A DNA stretch of 64,000 nt from an uncultured bacterium (lineage in GTDB: Bacteria > Planctomycetota > UBA1135 > UBA2386), in NCBI GenBank assembly GCA_937906475.1, contig CALCZA010000085.1, positions 1-64,000 of the forward strand, given 5' to 3'. Shown here in pieces: positions 26,347 to 36,087 of the stretch. The notes below the pieces were generated by a model. That model saw nothing but the letters and a program-made list of their open reading frames with translations. It did not search any database and had not been told where the DNA came from. Positions within the stretch are counted from its first letter, which is position 1, and every line of letters begins with the position of its first letter. Position numbers and translations under genes: made by a program.

Positions 26347-28278
26347 ATGAATACCCAAGGCGCTAGCAAACCACCCGGTCTGCTCCCGAAGCTGCCGCTG
26401 CTATTGGCATTGGGGATGTGTGCGTTGTTGGCGCTGGATCGCGTGAACGGCAATGACCACATGATCTGGTCGTTCGCAGGCGTTGGCGGGGGGCTAATTG
26501 CTTGGTTCTTTGCGTTGCGCTTGTCCGGCCGAGTGATGGCTGTCGATGCGGTGCGTCCGGTCAAGCAGCATTACATTCAGGCGTCGGTGCAGATCGTGCT
26601 CTACCTCTACTGGGGCTATTTCTGGATGGTGGGCGATACGCGCCCGATGTTTCTGCAGGCGCCGCTGGTGTTGGCACAGTTCTTCTATCTGTACGCGTTC
26701 GATGCGCTGTGGTCGTGGACGCGAGGGCGGGCCTGGCGCTTCAGTTCGGGGCCGACGCCGATTGTGCTCAGCACGAACTTGTTCATTTGGTTCCACGATG
26801 ACTGGTTCATCTGGCAGTTCGCGATGATCACCGCGGGCTTGCTCGGCAAGGAGTTCCTTCGTTGGACCAAGGACGGCCGCAAGACGCACATCTTCAATCC
26901 CTCTGGCTTTGGCCTAGCGTGTGCCGCGACGGTATTGATCATCACCGGCACGACGGACCTGACGTGGGCCAAGCCGTTGTCGACGACGCTCGAGGTGGAG
27001 CACATATTCGTGGTGCTGTTCGTGCTTGGTCTGGTGGTGCAGTACTTCTTCGCCGTGACCTTGATGACGTTCGCGGCGGCGCTGGCAATGATCATCAGCA
27101 ACCTGCTCTACACCGAGATTACTGGCGTCTATCTGTTCGCTAGCACGAACTTGCCGGCCGCGGCGTTCCTCGGGTTGTTGCTGTTGATGACCGACCCATC
27201 GACGTCGCCACGCACCAATGTCGGGCGCACACTGTTTGGTTTGGGCTACGGCTTTGGCTACGTCGTGGTGTTTGAACTCCTCGGCCGCCTTGGCGCACCG
27301 GAGCTCTACGCGAAGCTATACCCGGTGCCGATTCTGAACTGCACGATCCAGATCCTCGATCGCTTCGCCAAGCGCGGCGCGATCGGGCGCCTCAATGAGC
27401 GTTGGGAGAACGGCATTTCGAAGCAGAAGAGCAACGCGATTCATATCGGTCTGTGGGCCATCGTGTTTGGCGTGATGTTGATGACGTCGTACGTGCCCTA
27501 CGCCGAGCCGGGCAAGCATCCAGGCGACTCGATTGCGTTCTGGAAGCGGGCGCTGGCTGAGCATCGTTATGACGCCGAACGAAAATTGATCATGGTTGCC
27601 GGCTCGCAGGCTGTCGCTCGCAACTCGGCCGAGGCCTACAACGAACTTGGCATCATTGGGCTCTGTTCGACGGTGGATTCGGTCGGCGTAGACAAGCGGC
27701 GGCGCAACGCCGCTCTCCGCTTTACCCTCGCCGCGGAGCTTGGCCATGAGGCGGCGGCCAAGAATGTGCTGATGATGTTCTTGGTGCACGGCACTCGTCG
27801 CAGTGACAACGACGTAGTCGCAGCGTTGAAAGTTTGCGAGCGCTTGGCTCAACAGAACGATGCCTTGGCGTGCTACCTGTTGGGACTCGCTTACGAGACT
27901 GAAGGCGGCGTGGCGAAGAACTCGCCTGAGGCAGTGGCGCTCTACCAACGTTGTCCGCCGGATTACCTGTTCGCTCAGAAGGGCATCGTGCGCCTCGGCC
28001 TCAAACGCGCCGACATGCAACTCACTGCACAGGCATCGCTGCTGCAGAAGGCTGCGGCCGATGGCGATGGAGAGAGTTGCTACTACCTCGCCTACATGCA
28101 CCTCGTTGGCAAGGGCGTCCAGAAGGATGAGAATCTGGTGCAGGCGATGATGAAGCGCTCTGTGGACCTCGGCTTTGTGCCGGCGGTCGATGACGTTAAT
28201 AAGGGCACGATGCAGCCGTTTAAGGCGCCGCGTCGCAAGTTCATGACGCAGCCAGATTGGGCCAGCGACGTGAACTAA
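26347..28278 (+). CDS. RnfD/NqrB-like integral membrane protein fused to C-terminal Sel1-like repeats
   Basis: Multi-TM with FNPSGFGLA and MTDPSTSPRTNVGRTLFGLGYG; C-terminal LAYETEGGVAKNSPEAVALYQR and YLAYMHLVGKGVQKDENLVQAMMKRSVDLG. Confidence 0.8.
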   Translation: MNTQGASKPPGLLPKLPLLLALGMCALLALDRVNGNDHMIWSFAGVGGGLIAWFFALRLSGRVMAVDAVRPVKQHYIQASVQIVLYLYWGYFWMVGDTRPMFLQAPLVLAQFFYLYAFDALWSWTRGRAWRFSSGPTPIVLSTNLFIWFHDDWFIWQFAMITAGLLGKEFLRWTKDGRKTHIFNPSGFGLACAATVLIITGTTDLTWAKPLSTTLEVEHIFVVLFVLGLVVQYFFAVTLMTFAAALAMIISNLLYTEITGVYLFASTNLPAAAFLGLLLLMTDPSTSPRTNVGRTLFGLGYGFGYVVVFELLGRLGAPELYAKLYPVPILNCTIQILDRFAKRGAIGRLNERWENGISKQKSNAIHIGLWAIVFGVMLMTSYVPYAEPGKHPGDSIAFWKRALAEHRYDAERKLIMVAGSQAVARNSAEAYNELGIIGLCSTVDSVGVDKRRRNAALRFTLAAELGHEAAAKNVLMMFLVHGTRRSDNDVVAALKVCERLAQQNDALACYLLGLAYETEGGVAKNSPEAVALYQRCPPDYLFAQKGIVRLGLKRADMQLTAQASLLQKAAADGDGESCYYLAYMHLVGKGVQKDENLVQAMMKRSVDLGFVPAVDDVNKGTMQPFKAPRRKFMTQPDWASDVN

Positions 28279-28282
28279 TCCG

Positions 28283-30859
28283 CTAGTGAAGTGTGATGCT
28301 GCGCACCGGGCGGATGCCGATCGCGGCATCGCGCGATGACGGGTCGTGCGATTCGCGGGCTGTCGAGCGACAGCCGAGGCTTCCTGAGTGTGTGCCGCCA
28401 CCACGCACCACGCGGCGTGCCTTGGTGGTCGTCGTTTGACGCGCGCGTAGGCCATCGCCACTGCGCGCTTCAAAGTCGACGTATGGTAGTTTCTCGTCGC
28501 GGCACCATTCGGCGACGTTGCCGTGCATGTCGAAGAGGCCGAACGCGTTTGCCTTGAGTAGTGAGACGAGATTGGGTTGGCCGTCCAGCCAGCCATACGC
28601 CGCTGCTTGCGTCGCATCACTGCTTGCAAACCACGGTGTCGTCGTGCCGGCTCGGCAGGCGTATTCCCACTGCACTTCGGTTGGCAGCGACAGGCCCCAG
28701 CGACGCAGTTCTCGGTTGGCCGTGTGCCAGTCGAGGCCTGTGAGCGGTATTTGCGGGTCGAGGTTGGCGAGTTCGTTGCCGGTCAAGCGGGCGAACTGCG
28801 CGACCGTCATCTCGGCGCGCGATACCAACACGGCTTCGAGCGACGTGACAGCATCATTGAGTTCGTCGACTGCGGCCAAGTCGTCGTTGCGCTCCATGCC
28901 GGGTTTGTTTCGTCGGGCTCCGATGGCGATGCGGCCGGGTGGTAGAAGCACCATGATCAGGCCTGTGCCGGCGTGCGCCTTCAGGTCGCCGGTCAGCGCG
29001 TCGCGTTCCGGCCTCGGGTAGTCCGGTGCGTGCGTGCGCAGGTCGAGGAATTCCCACAACTTGCTTGTTGGGTGGCGCCCGAGTGGCACGAGGCCGGGAA
29101 TGCGCGGCAGTTGCAGGCCGCTGTAGTCCTTGGCTGCCACGGTGCCGTCACTGGACTTGATCGCGTCGTGTGCTTGTTGCCATGCAGTCGTATCAGGATC
29201 AGATTCGGCCACGAGGGTTGCCTGGCACCAGTCCTGCCGCTTGCTGACCTCGGCGGCGAGTCCGTCAGCGGCCAAGAACTTGCTCAGTTGCTGTTCGAGT
29301 CGCCGCAAGGCACGTTCGAGATGGCGGTCGACGTCGTCCGTTAACTCGCCACCGTTCTTGAGTCGTTGCTGGGCTAGTGCGGTGAGTCGCGCAACGACCA
29401 TGCGCTGCTCGTCGCGCAGTCGGTCACCGAACTCGACGTTCCATTCGATGTAGGCGGGCAGGTGTTCTGGCCAAGCGGGCGGCAGTTCCGCCTCGGCGGC
29501 GCGCGCGACGTCGATGCGGTCTTCGTTGGCCAGCAAGCGGAAGCCCGCATCGGCCTTTTCGAGTAGTTCCTGGTTGGCCTGGTCCTTGAGGCTCGCTTCG
29601 AGGCTGGCCTTGTTGAGGGCTAGGCCCATGAACAGCAGTGCTGTGCAGATGGCTAAGAACGCAATGCCGAACGCCATCGATTGGCCGCGGTTGCGCCGCA
29701 CGAACTTGCGCAGGCGATACAAAGTGGTGGGCGCGGAAACGGCGACGGGTTCGTTGTTGAGGTAGCGCCGCAGGTCGGTAGCGAGTTCGCCGACGCCGGG
29801 GTAGCGCAGTTGCCGATCCTTCGCGATGGCCTTTTGTAGAATGCCATCGAGGTCGCCTCGCAACATGCTGCGCCGGGCTTTGGGGGCCACGTCGCTGGCG
29901 CGTGGCGGCATGTGCGATTCGATGACTTTTGCCATGCCGGCAATGCCCTGCGCCCGCAGCACGACGCCAGGAATGGGGAGCTGGTCTGCCAGCAACTCAT
30001 ACAGTTGCACGCCGAGAGAATAGACGTCGGCGCGCGTGTCGATGTCCGCTGTGCGGCCGGCCGCCTGCTCGGGACTCATGAACTCGGGCGTGCCCATGAA
30101 GGTGCCCTGGAACGTCATCGCGCCGCCGTGCAACAGCGGGTCGGCGAGCGACTTGGCGATCCCGAAGTCGATGATCTTCGGTTGGCGCTGGTCGCTGGTC
30201 TCGGCCATCAGCACGTTGTTCGAGCTGAGATCACGGTGCAGTACCGACTTCTGGTGTGCGTGTTGCATGCCATCGCAGACCATCAAGAACAACTTGATGC
30301 GTTCTTGTAGCGGCAGTTTTTCACGGCGGCAGAACTGTATCAGGGTTGGGCCTTCGACCAGTTCCATGACGAAGAACGGGCGGTGCTTCGCGGTCGTGCC
30401 AGCATCAAGTAACCGCGCGATACCGGCGTGGTCCATGCGATTCAGGGCTTCGCGTTCGGCGGTGAAGCGCGCCAAGATGTCGCGCGAGTCCATGCCGGGG
30501 TTAAGCACCTTGATCGCTACCGGTCGACGAATCGGTTCTTGTTGCTCGGCGCGATACACCGTGCCGAAGCCGCCGCGTCCCATGACCCCGAGTAGCATGT
30601 AGGCTCCGAGTCGGTAGGGGAGGTGTTCGCCGTTGCCATCGAGCGATTCTTCGCCGTGACTGTCGCCTTCGATGGCGCCGGCGGCGACCAGCCAGTTGCG
30701 GATTTTGAGGGCGTGGTCTGGGTGCTTCTTGAGCAGCGCCCTGATAGCTGCATCGCGAGTGTCGTTCTCGCCTTCCAGGATCAGCAGCACTTCGTCTTCG
30801 AGGTCACCGGGCAGGTCGCCGCCGCTGCTGCTGGGTTGTTGGCTGGGCGGCTGCTCCAT
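28283..30859 (-). CDS. serine/threonine protein kinase with C-terminal formylglycine-generating-enzyme (SUMF1-like) domain
   Basis: GRGGFGTVYRAEQ, VAIKVLNPG, VLHRDLSSNNVLMAE, KIIDFGIAKSL, FMGTPEFMSPEQAAG; C-terminal LPTEVQWEYACRAGTTTPW, GLFDMHGNVAEWCRDE, RVVRGGG. Confidence 0.93.
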   Translation of the reverse strand: MEQPPSQQPSSSGGDLPGDLEDEVLLILEGENDTRDAAIRALLKKHPDHALKIRNWLVAAGAIEGDSHGEESLDGNGEHLPYRLGAYMLLGVMGRGGFGTVYRAEQQEPIRRPVAIKVLNPGMDSRDILARFTAEREALNRMDHAGIARLLDAGTTAKHRPFFVMELVEGPTLIQFCRREKLPLQERIKLFLMVCDGMQHAHQKSVLHRDLSSNNVLMAETSDQRQPKIIDFGIAKSLADPLLHGGAMTFQGTFMGTPEFMSPEQAAGRTADIDTRADVYSLGVQLYELLADQLPIPGVVLRAQGIAGMAKVIESHMPPRASDVAPKARRSMLRGDLDGILQKAIAKDRQLRYPGVGELATDLRRYLNNEPVAVSAPTTLYRLRKFVRRNRGQSMAFGIAFLAICTALLFMGLALNKASLEASLKDQANQELLEKADAGFRLLANEDRIDVARAAEAELPPAWPEHLPAYIEWNVEFGDRLRDEQRMVVARLTALAQQRLKNGGELTDDVDRHLERALRRLEQQLSKFLAADGLAAEVSKRQDWCQATLVAESDPDTTAWQQAHDAIKSSDGTVAAKDYSGLQLPRIPGLVPLGRHPTSKLWEFLDLRTHAPDYPRPERDALTGDLKAHAGTGLIMVLLPPGRIAIGARRNKPGMERNDDLAAVDELNDAVTSLEAVLVSRAEMTVAQFARLTGNELANLDPQIPLTGLDWHTANRELRRWGLSLPTEVQWEYACRAGTTTPWFASSDATQAAAYGWLDGQPNLVSLLKANAFGLFDMHGNVAEWCRDEKLPYVDFEARSGDGLRARQTTTTKARRVVRGGGTHSGSLGCRSTARESHDPSSRDAAIGIRPVRSITLH

Positions 30860-31153
30860 GCAGTGATCATCGCCGCTCAGAGTTTTTTTGCACCAGTGGC
30901 GTGCGCTGTCAGCCGGTTGGACGGGCAAGGTGCTCTGCCCCGACGTCGGCTTTGGCTCGACGCTCGAACTCAGTACGCCGTGCGTCGTCGACGGTCGCAT
31001 GGGCAAGCTGATCGATCTGGGTAAGCCTTCTAACTAGAGGCGCTTAGGGGCGCCTCGCGCTACGCCCCGCGGTCAATAACTTCGGCTAACGCGTGCACTT
31101 GTCGTTGCTTGGTTCTTCAGGAGTGTCAACCCATCACAAACACACCTCGAACG

Positions 31154-32581
31154 ATGAACAAGCTTACGCTCACTCTGCTCTCAAGCGCCGTGCTCAGCAC
31201 CACCGCCTTCGCCCAACTTCCTGGCTACATGACGACCTTCTCGCAACCCGAGAGCTCGGCGTCCGGCAGTGGTGGCACTGTGCTCAGGAAGCTGCTGCCG
31301 AACGAAATCACGGTCCTCGAGTTCAATGCCGCTTGCATGGCTTCTTCTGAGAAGTGGCTGCCGCGCACCTGTACCCACACGATGGCCGGCGACGAAAACG
31401 CCGACGGCAACCTCTATAACCCGGGCATCCTCGGCGGTATCGACGCTCTGGTCAGCGTGGGCAGCTGGACGTCGCCGACCGGTGGCGATACGCAGCGCTC
31501 GATCTACTACTCGCCCGAGGTTGCCATGGGCACGAACATCAGTGGTGGGCCTGGCCTGCGCCCTGGCGATATCGGTCGCATCAACCGCGTCGGCTTCGTT
31601 GATGGTCAGGTCGAGCACTTCATTACCCAAGAGCAGTTCAACTTGGCGCTTGGTCTGCCGCCGGCCTACCCGATTAACATCGACGCGGCTTGCTTCCAGC
31701 CGAACTTCGGCCTGTTCTTCTCTGTAGATGTCGACGTGCCGGCAACCACGGTCTGTGGTCCGACGCTGATCCGTGACGGCGACGTGCTGTGCTTGCCGGG
31801 TGGCTCGATGAACTTCACCGGTACCATGACGATTGCCGCGACGACGCCGAACAGTGCTGTCCGGGTCTTCACCGAAAACCAGATGAGCGTCATGACGGCC
31901 AACGCGATGGTCGCTGATCGTTTCGGCGCCTGCGTCACCAACGTGGTCGACATCGAGTCGCTCGAAATAGACCTCGCCGGACCGACCATGACCATCGTCC
32001 CTTGCCCCGGCATGGTCCTGTTGGTTCCGAACCTAGTCTATTCGTGTGAGAAGGGCACCGGTGCCAGCCTGCTCGAGACGGCGGGCGGTGGCATGATCCA
32101 CAACACGCCGTGTGGTCCGGCCGGCACTTGGTGCGGCACCGGCAATCCGACGATGGGCCCGCAAATGGGTGTCCGTCCGCTGACTTTGGCGGTTGGCGTT
32201 CCGAGTTACATCAACGCGCTCTGCGCCTCGGGCGGTTGCCGTCACGTGCTCGAACCGCAGAGCTCGGTCGTGTCTGGCCCGGCCCCGATGGGTGCGACGA
32301 TGATCGACTACTACAACCCCTTCGCGGCCGGCCTGGTCTTGGTCGAACTGGTGTCGCCGGTGATTCCGGGTTCGCTGCCGGCCTTCCCGTTATCCCCGGG
32401 CTGTTTCCCGGACCTTTACGCGCCGTCGATCATGCCTTGGGTGACGGTTGGCCCCGGCTACGGCTCGTTCCCGATGGTCGGCATCCCCGCCCTGTTCACC
32501 GGCAAGGTGCTCTTTCAGAACGTTGGCTTCGGCGCTGGCACCTTGGAACTCAGCACGCCGGCGGTGATCGACATCATCTAG
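31154..32581 (+). CDS. secreted hypothetical protein with C-terminal beta domain
   Basis: MNKLTLTLLSSAVLSTTAFAQ signal peptide; tail SFPMVGIPALFTGKVLFQNVGFGAGTLELSTPAVIDII. Confidence 0.82.
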   Translation: MNKLTLTLLSSAVLSTTAFAQLPGYMTTFSQPESSASGSGGTVLRKLLPNEITVLEFNAACMASSEKWLPRTCTHTMAGDENADGNLYNPGILGGIDALVSVGSWTSPTGGDTQRSIYYSPEVAMGTNISGGPGLRPGDIGRINRVGFVDGQVEHFITQEQFNLALGLPPAYPINIDAACFQPNFGLFFSVDVDVPATTVCGPTLIRDGDVLCLPGGSMNFTGTMTIAATTPNSAVRVFTENQMSVMTANAMVADRFGACVTNVVDIESLEIDLAGPTMTIVPCPGMVLLVPNLVYSCEKGTGASLLETAGGGMIHNTPCGPAGTWCGTGNPTMGPQMGVRPLTLAVGVPSYINALCASGGCRHVLEPQSSVVSGPAPMGATMIDYYNPFAAGLVLVELVSPVIPGSLPAFPLSPGCFPDLYAPSIMPWVTVGPGYGSFPMVGIPALFTGKVLFQNVGFGAGTLELSTPAVIDII

Positions 32582-32602
32582 AGAAAGCGAACCGCTCGAC
32601 CG

Positions 32603-32645
32603 CGACAAACGGCCATCCGCACTTGGTGCGGGTGGCCGTTTGTCG
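32603..32645 (+). terminator. strong hairpin terminator
   Basis: CGACAAACGGCCATCCGCA...TGCGGGTGGCCGTTTGTCG, about 19-bp stem with one T-G pair, 5-nt loop. Confidence 0.8.
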
Positions 32646-32674
32646 TTGTGTGAATCGGGTTCGCAACGCAACCT

Positions 32675-33340
32675 GTGGCAGTGACTGATGCCGACTTCGT
32701 ACCGTTCCCTGATCGCTATGTGCCGCCGGTTTCGCAAGACGAGGCGCTGCAGACCTTTCACGATGCGATGCGGCGCCGCCGCAGCGTCCGTGAGTTTAGC
32801 GATCGGCCGGTTGCGCAAGAAACCATCGAGTGGTTGGTGCGTTGCGCGCACACTGCGCCGAGCGGTGCGAACAAGCAGCCGTGGCGCTTTGTGTGCGTCA
32901 AAAACCCGGCGATCAAGCAGCAGATCCGCACCGCCGCCGAAGCCGAAGAACGTGAGTTCTATTCGCGTCGTGCCAACGAAGAATGGCTGAAGGATCTCGC
33001 GCCGCTCGGCACCGATGACACCAAAGACTTCCTGACAATCGCACCGTGGTTGGTCGTTGTGTTCCAACTGACGCACGATGACGACGGTGGCCAGGTCTAC
33101 TACTTGAAGGAGTCGCTTGGACTGGCTTGTGGCATGTTCTTGGCGGCGGCGCAGTTGGCGGGGTTGTCGACGTTGACGCACACGCCGAGTCCGATGAAGT
33201 TCTTGGGCGAAGTGCTTGAACGACCGGCGCACGAACGCGCGTTTTTGCTGATCCCGGTCGGCTACTCGGCTGACGATTGCCAAGTGCCGAAGAAGGCGTT
33301 GCTGCGCAAGCCGATCGAAGACGTCATGGTTGTCGTCTAG
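32675..33340 (+). CDS. nitroreductase family protein
   Basis: AMRRRRSVREFSDRPV, CAHTAPSGANKQPWRFVCVKN, LGLACGMFLAAAQLAGLSTLTHTPSPM. Confidence 0.92.
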   Translation: MAVTDADFVPFPDRYVPPVSQDEALQTFHDAMRRRRSVREFSDRPVAQETIEWLVRCAHTAPSGANKQPWRFVCVKNPAIKQQIRTAAEAEEREFYSRRANEEWLKDLAPLGTDDTKDFLTIAPWLVVVFQLTHDDDGGQVYYLKESLGLACGMFLAAAQLAGLSTLTHTPSPMKFLGEVLERPAHERAFLLIPVGYSADDCQVPKKALLRKPIEDVMVVV

Positions 33341-33353
33341 CCGATCGACTTGG

Positions 33354-34562
33354 TCAGCTTGTCTTAGCGTGCAGCATGGTGCGTTCGCGTCGCCATAGGC
33401 CAAGTAGCCCAATCGATACGCAGAACAGCAGTGTGAGCGTGCGCGCGCGTCCACCGACGGCGAGCGTCGCGCCTGATTCGGGCGAAATGGGCACGGTCAC
33501 CCTATTTGCTGGTGTGGTCACCAGCGCGTCGATGTCCAGTTGTTGCAGTATGCTGGAGTTGCTCACTTGCAACGCAGATCGTGTTGCGTGCCGCTCGGCT
33601 GCAGTTGCTGCCGGCCACAGTCGCGTCACGGCGTCGCGCGCAGCAATCGTCGCCCACGGGTGCTGCGCATCTGCCGCGCGGATGATTGTGGGTAGTTCGT
33701 GACTCGCGCCATGACGAACGAACGCTTCGATCGCCGTTAGCCGTACTTCATCTTCCGCGTGCAGTAACGCCCGCAATGTGCGCGTGTCCAATGCGCGGTC
33801 GGTGCGTCCGAGTTGCCGCGCAGCTTCTGCTTGGTCCGCATCACGGGCGGCGAAGGCGCGCAGCGCCAGCGCAGACAATTCGCCGCATCCGTCAGCGATC
33901 GCCAACGCCAAGAGGGTCATCGGCAACATTAGGCCGCCATCACTGCGGCCGAAAATGTGCAGTTGGTCGTCGTGTCGTTGCGCAAGCCACGTCGCATCAC
34001 CACAGAGCGATGGGCCCAAGCGAAGTAGCGCCGAACGCGGGTCGTTGTCGAGCAGGCCGCCAGCGAGATGGCCCGTGATCACGGCAACGGCAAGGGTGCG
34101 CGACGTGCCGATCAGATCTGCTTCGATCGCGTGTAACAGTTGTTGCCAGCGTGTTGGCAATTCGAAGTCGTCGGGCACGAACCATTGTTCGCGGCCATTT
34201 GTTTCGCAGCGCCAGACTATCTGTGGCGTAGCACCAGCGCCCGAGAAGTTGCACGTGCCGATCGCGACGGCGCCGACTGGCACGGTCACCTCGGTCTTGC
34301 GGATCTGCAGTCCGGCGGCCGACAGGGATAGCGAGAACGACTCGTTCGGATTGAGTCCTTCCGGCCACTGGGGCAACGTGGGCAAAAACTCGCCGCACAG
34401 CCATGCGATAGCCGGCACGCCGTTGCGATAATCGCTGGCTGCGATTGCCGCGTGCAGTTCAGGGCTGACGCTGTTCGCCGGCACTTGGCCGACGAGCGTC
34501 TGTGCAAGCAAGCAGGCTACTGCGCCAGCCTGGCCTAGCTTGCGACTAGCGAAAGAGCTCAT
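33354..34562 (-). CDS. HEAT-like repeat membrane/secreted protein
   Basis: From ATG 34562: MSSFASRKLGQAGAVACLLAQTLVG signal-like start, alpha-helical repeat region, C-terminal TM TLTLLFCVSIGLLGLW; upstream Asn/Thr-rich extension rejected. Confidence 0.7.
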   Translation of the reverse strand: MSSFASRKLGQAGAVACLLAQTLVGQVPANSVSPELHAAIAASDYRNGVPAIAWLCGEFLPTLPQWPEGLNPNESFSLSLSAAGLQIRKTEVTVPVGAVAIGTCNFSGAGATPQIVWRCETNGREQWFVPDDFELPTRWQQLLHAIEADLIGTSRTLAVAVITGHLAGGLLDNDPRSALLRLGPSLCGDATWLAQRHDDQLHIFGRSDGGLMLPMTLLALAIADGCGELSALALRAFAARDADQAEAARQLGRTDRALDTRTLRALLHAEDEVRLTAIEAFVRHGASHELPTIIRAADAQHPWATIAARDAVTRLWPAATAAERHATRSALQVSNSSILQQLDIDALVTTPANRVTVPISPESGATLAVGGRARTLTLLFCVSIGLLGLWRRERTMLHAKTS

Positions 34563-35994
34563 CCTCGGGATTCTCGTTGGCCGGCACGGTTTCTTGGCGG
34601 TCATCTTCCCAGCCAGCGGTGTCGTATTCCGGTTGCTCGTCCGCTTCTGCTTCTTCTTCGTCGTCGTAATCGCCGGCGTCGTCGTATTCGTCGTCTTCGT
34701 ATTCACCGTCGTCGTCGTCGTATTCGTCGTATTCGTCGTCTTCGTATTCACCGCACTCCTCTGCTTGCTCGTCGAGGTATTCGTCAGACGGTTGCACCAG
34801 TGCGGCTGCGTTGAGAGCCTCTTGAGCGCGGGCGCGGCGGCGGACTGTGCGGCGCACCATCCACAGCAGTAGGATCAGGGCGACCGGTGTCGAGCCAGCT
34901 AGCGCTTGCTGCGTTGGCTCGAGGCCGTTCCACCACGTGACAGTGCGTGCCCACAATGCCTTGGCGTTCGCCGTCGCACGCTCGGCGTTGTTCGTCGGTG
35001 GCGCCTTGCCGTCGTGCCGGATCTGAGCGATGGCAACTTCGATGAGCGGTCGCAGTTCGTTGCTCTCGTAGTCGAGGCGCCCTTCGAGTGCGGTCAGTGC
35101 GCTCTTGCTGTCGAGTTCCGTTAGCCGCGTGATGGCGTAACGGCGCAGCATTGTTTCGTTGTGGTCGAGAACCGCGACCAGCACGGTCGTCTCGGCCTTG
35201 TTGTCGAGTTGCGGCGACAGCGTCTGGAATGCGTAGGTAAGCGCTACGCCGGTGCCGATCGCCGTGCCATCGTTGATCGCCGACGACATGCGTAGCAAGT
35301 ACTGACTTGCGTTTAGGTCTGCCAACGTCAGCAACGCAGCTTGCACGTCCGTTGCCGGCTCGTGGTTGTCCAGCTTGCTAGAAGTGCCGAGCAATTCTAG
35401 CAGCGGCTCGATCGACGCTGGCCGACGCAACTTTGCTAGCAACTGCACCGCGACGGTTCGCACGCGGCGGTCGTCATCGTCGAGGATTTCGATCGCCAGT
35501 TTCGTCGACGTCACATCGGCGGAGATTCGAATCGCCTGCAGCGCTTGCAGCCGTGCTTCAGGGTGTGGGCTGTTGGTCGCGATGGCAGGCAGTTGGGCCT
35601 GATGTGTTGGGTTCTTGCTGTTGCCAAGCAACCAGGCGGCGCGGGCGGCGACGTCGGCATGGGCGTTCATCGCCAGTTTGGCCAATGCGTTGGCATCGGC
35701 TGCATCACCAGCATCTTCCTGTGCTCGCAGTGCCTTGCGCGGATCCTGGTCGCTTGCGGCCTGCTCCCCGTTCCCGGAAGTTTGGCCGCCCGGGATTTGG
35801 GCTGGTGGGTTCATTGGCGAACGGTCCGCTTCTGGGGCAGGGTTCTGACCCTGTGCCGTCATCGCGGGGGCGGTAGCCGCCGGCGATTCCGGCACCGCGG
35901 TATGAGCCGCGGCAGCGTTTCCGTTCGGGTTTGGTTCTTGCGCTGAAATCAGCGACAGCAGGCATAGTTCGATCAGGGCCATCATCATCCTCAC
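34546..35994 (-). CDS. HEAT-repeat protein with TM segment and highly acidic D/E/Y-rich C-terminus
   Basis: HADVAARAAWLLGNSKNPTHQAQLPAIA..., TPVALILLLWMVRRTVRRRARAQ then GEYEDDEYDEYDDDDGEYEDDEYDDAGDYDDEEEAEADEQ. Confidence 0.78.
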   Translation of the reverse strand: MRMMMALIELCLLSLISAQEPNPNGNAAAAHTAVPESPAATAPAMTAQGQNPAPEADRSPMNPPAQIPGGQTSGNGEQAASDQDPRKALRAQEDAGDAADANALAKLAMNAHADVAARAAWLLGNSKNPTHQAQLPAIATNSPHPEARLQALQAIRISADVTSTKLAIEILDDDDRRVRTVAVQLLAKLRRPASIEPLLELLGTSSKLDNHEPATDVQAALLTLADLNASQYLLRMSSAINDGTAIGTGVALTYAFQTLSPQLDNKAETTVLVAVLDHNETMLRRYAITRLTELDSKSALTALEGRLDYESNELRPLIEVAIAQIRHDGKAPPTNNAERATANAKALWARTVTWWNGLEPTQQALAGSTPVALILLLWMVRRTVRRRARAQEALNAAALVQPSDEYLDEQAEECGEYEDDEYDEYDDDDGEYEDDEYDDAGDYDDEEEAEADEQPEYDTAGWEDDRQETVPANENPEDELFR

Positions 35995-36087
35995 TTGGTG
36001 ACTCTCATCGGTCGCGTGAGGGGGGTGGCTGCAGTCAGATCCTGGTCAAGCCAGGAGGTCGTACGGTTCGATATTGAGACTGGGAAA

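Noticed and set aside
34563-34751. Asn/Thr/Lys-rich N-terminal extension of the 33354 ORF
   Set aside because: Out-of-frame reading of the acidic repeat; a signal-peptide start at 34562 is more plausible.
34540-34872. Plus-strand ORF with VVVFVVFVFTVVVVVFVVF
   Set aside because: Antisense artefact of the acidic D/E/Y simple repeat in the real minus-strand gene.
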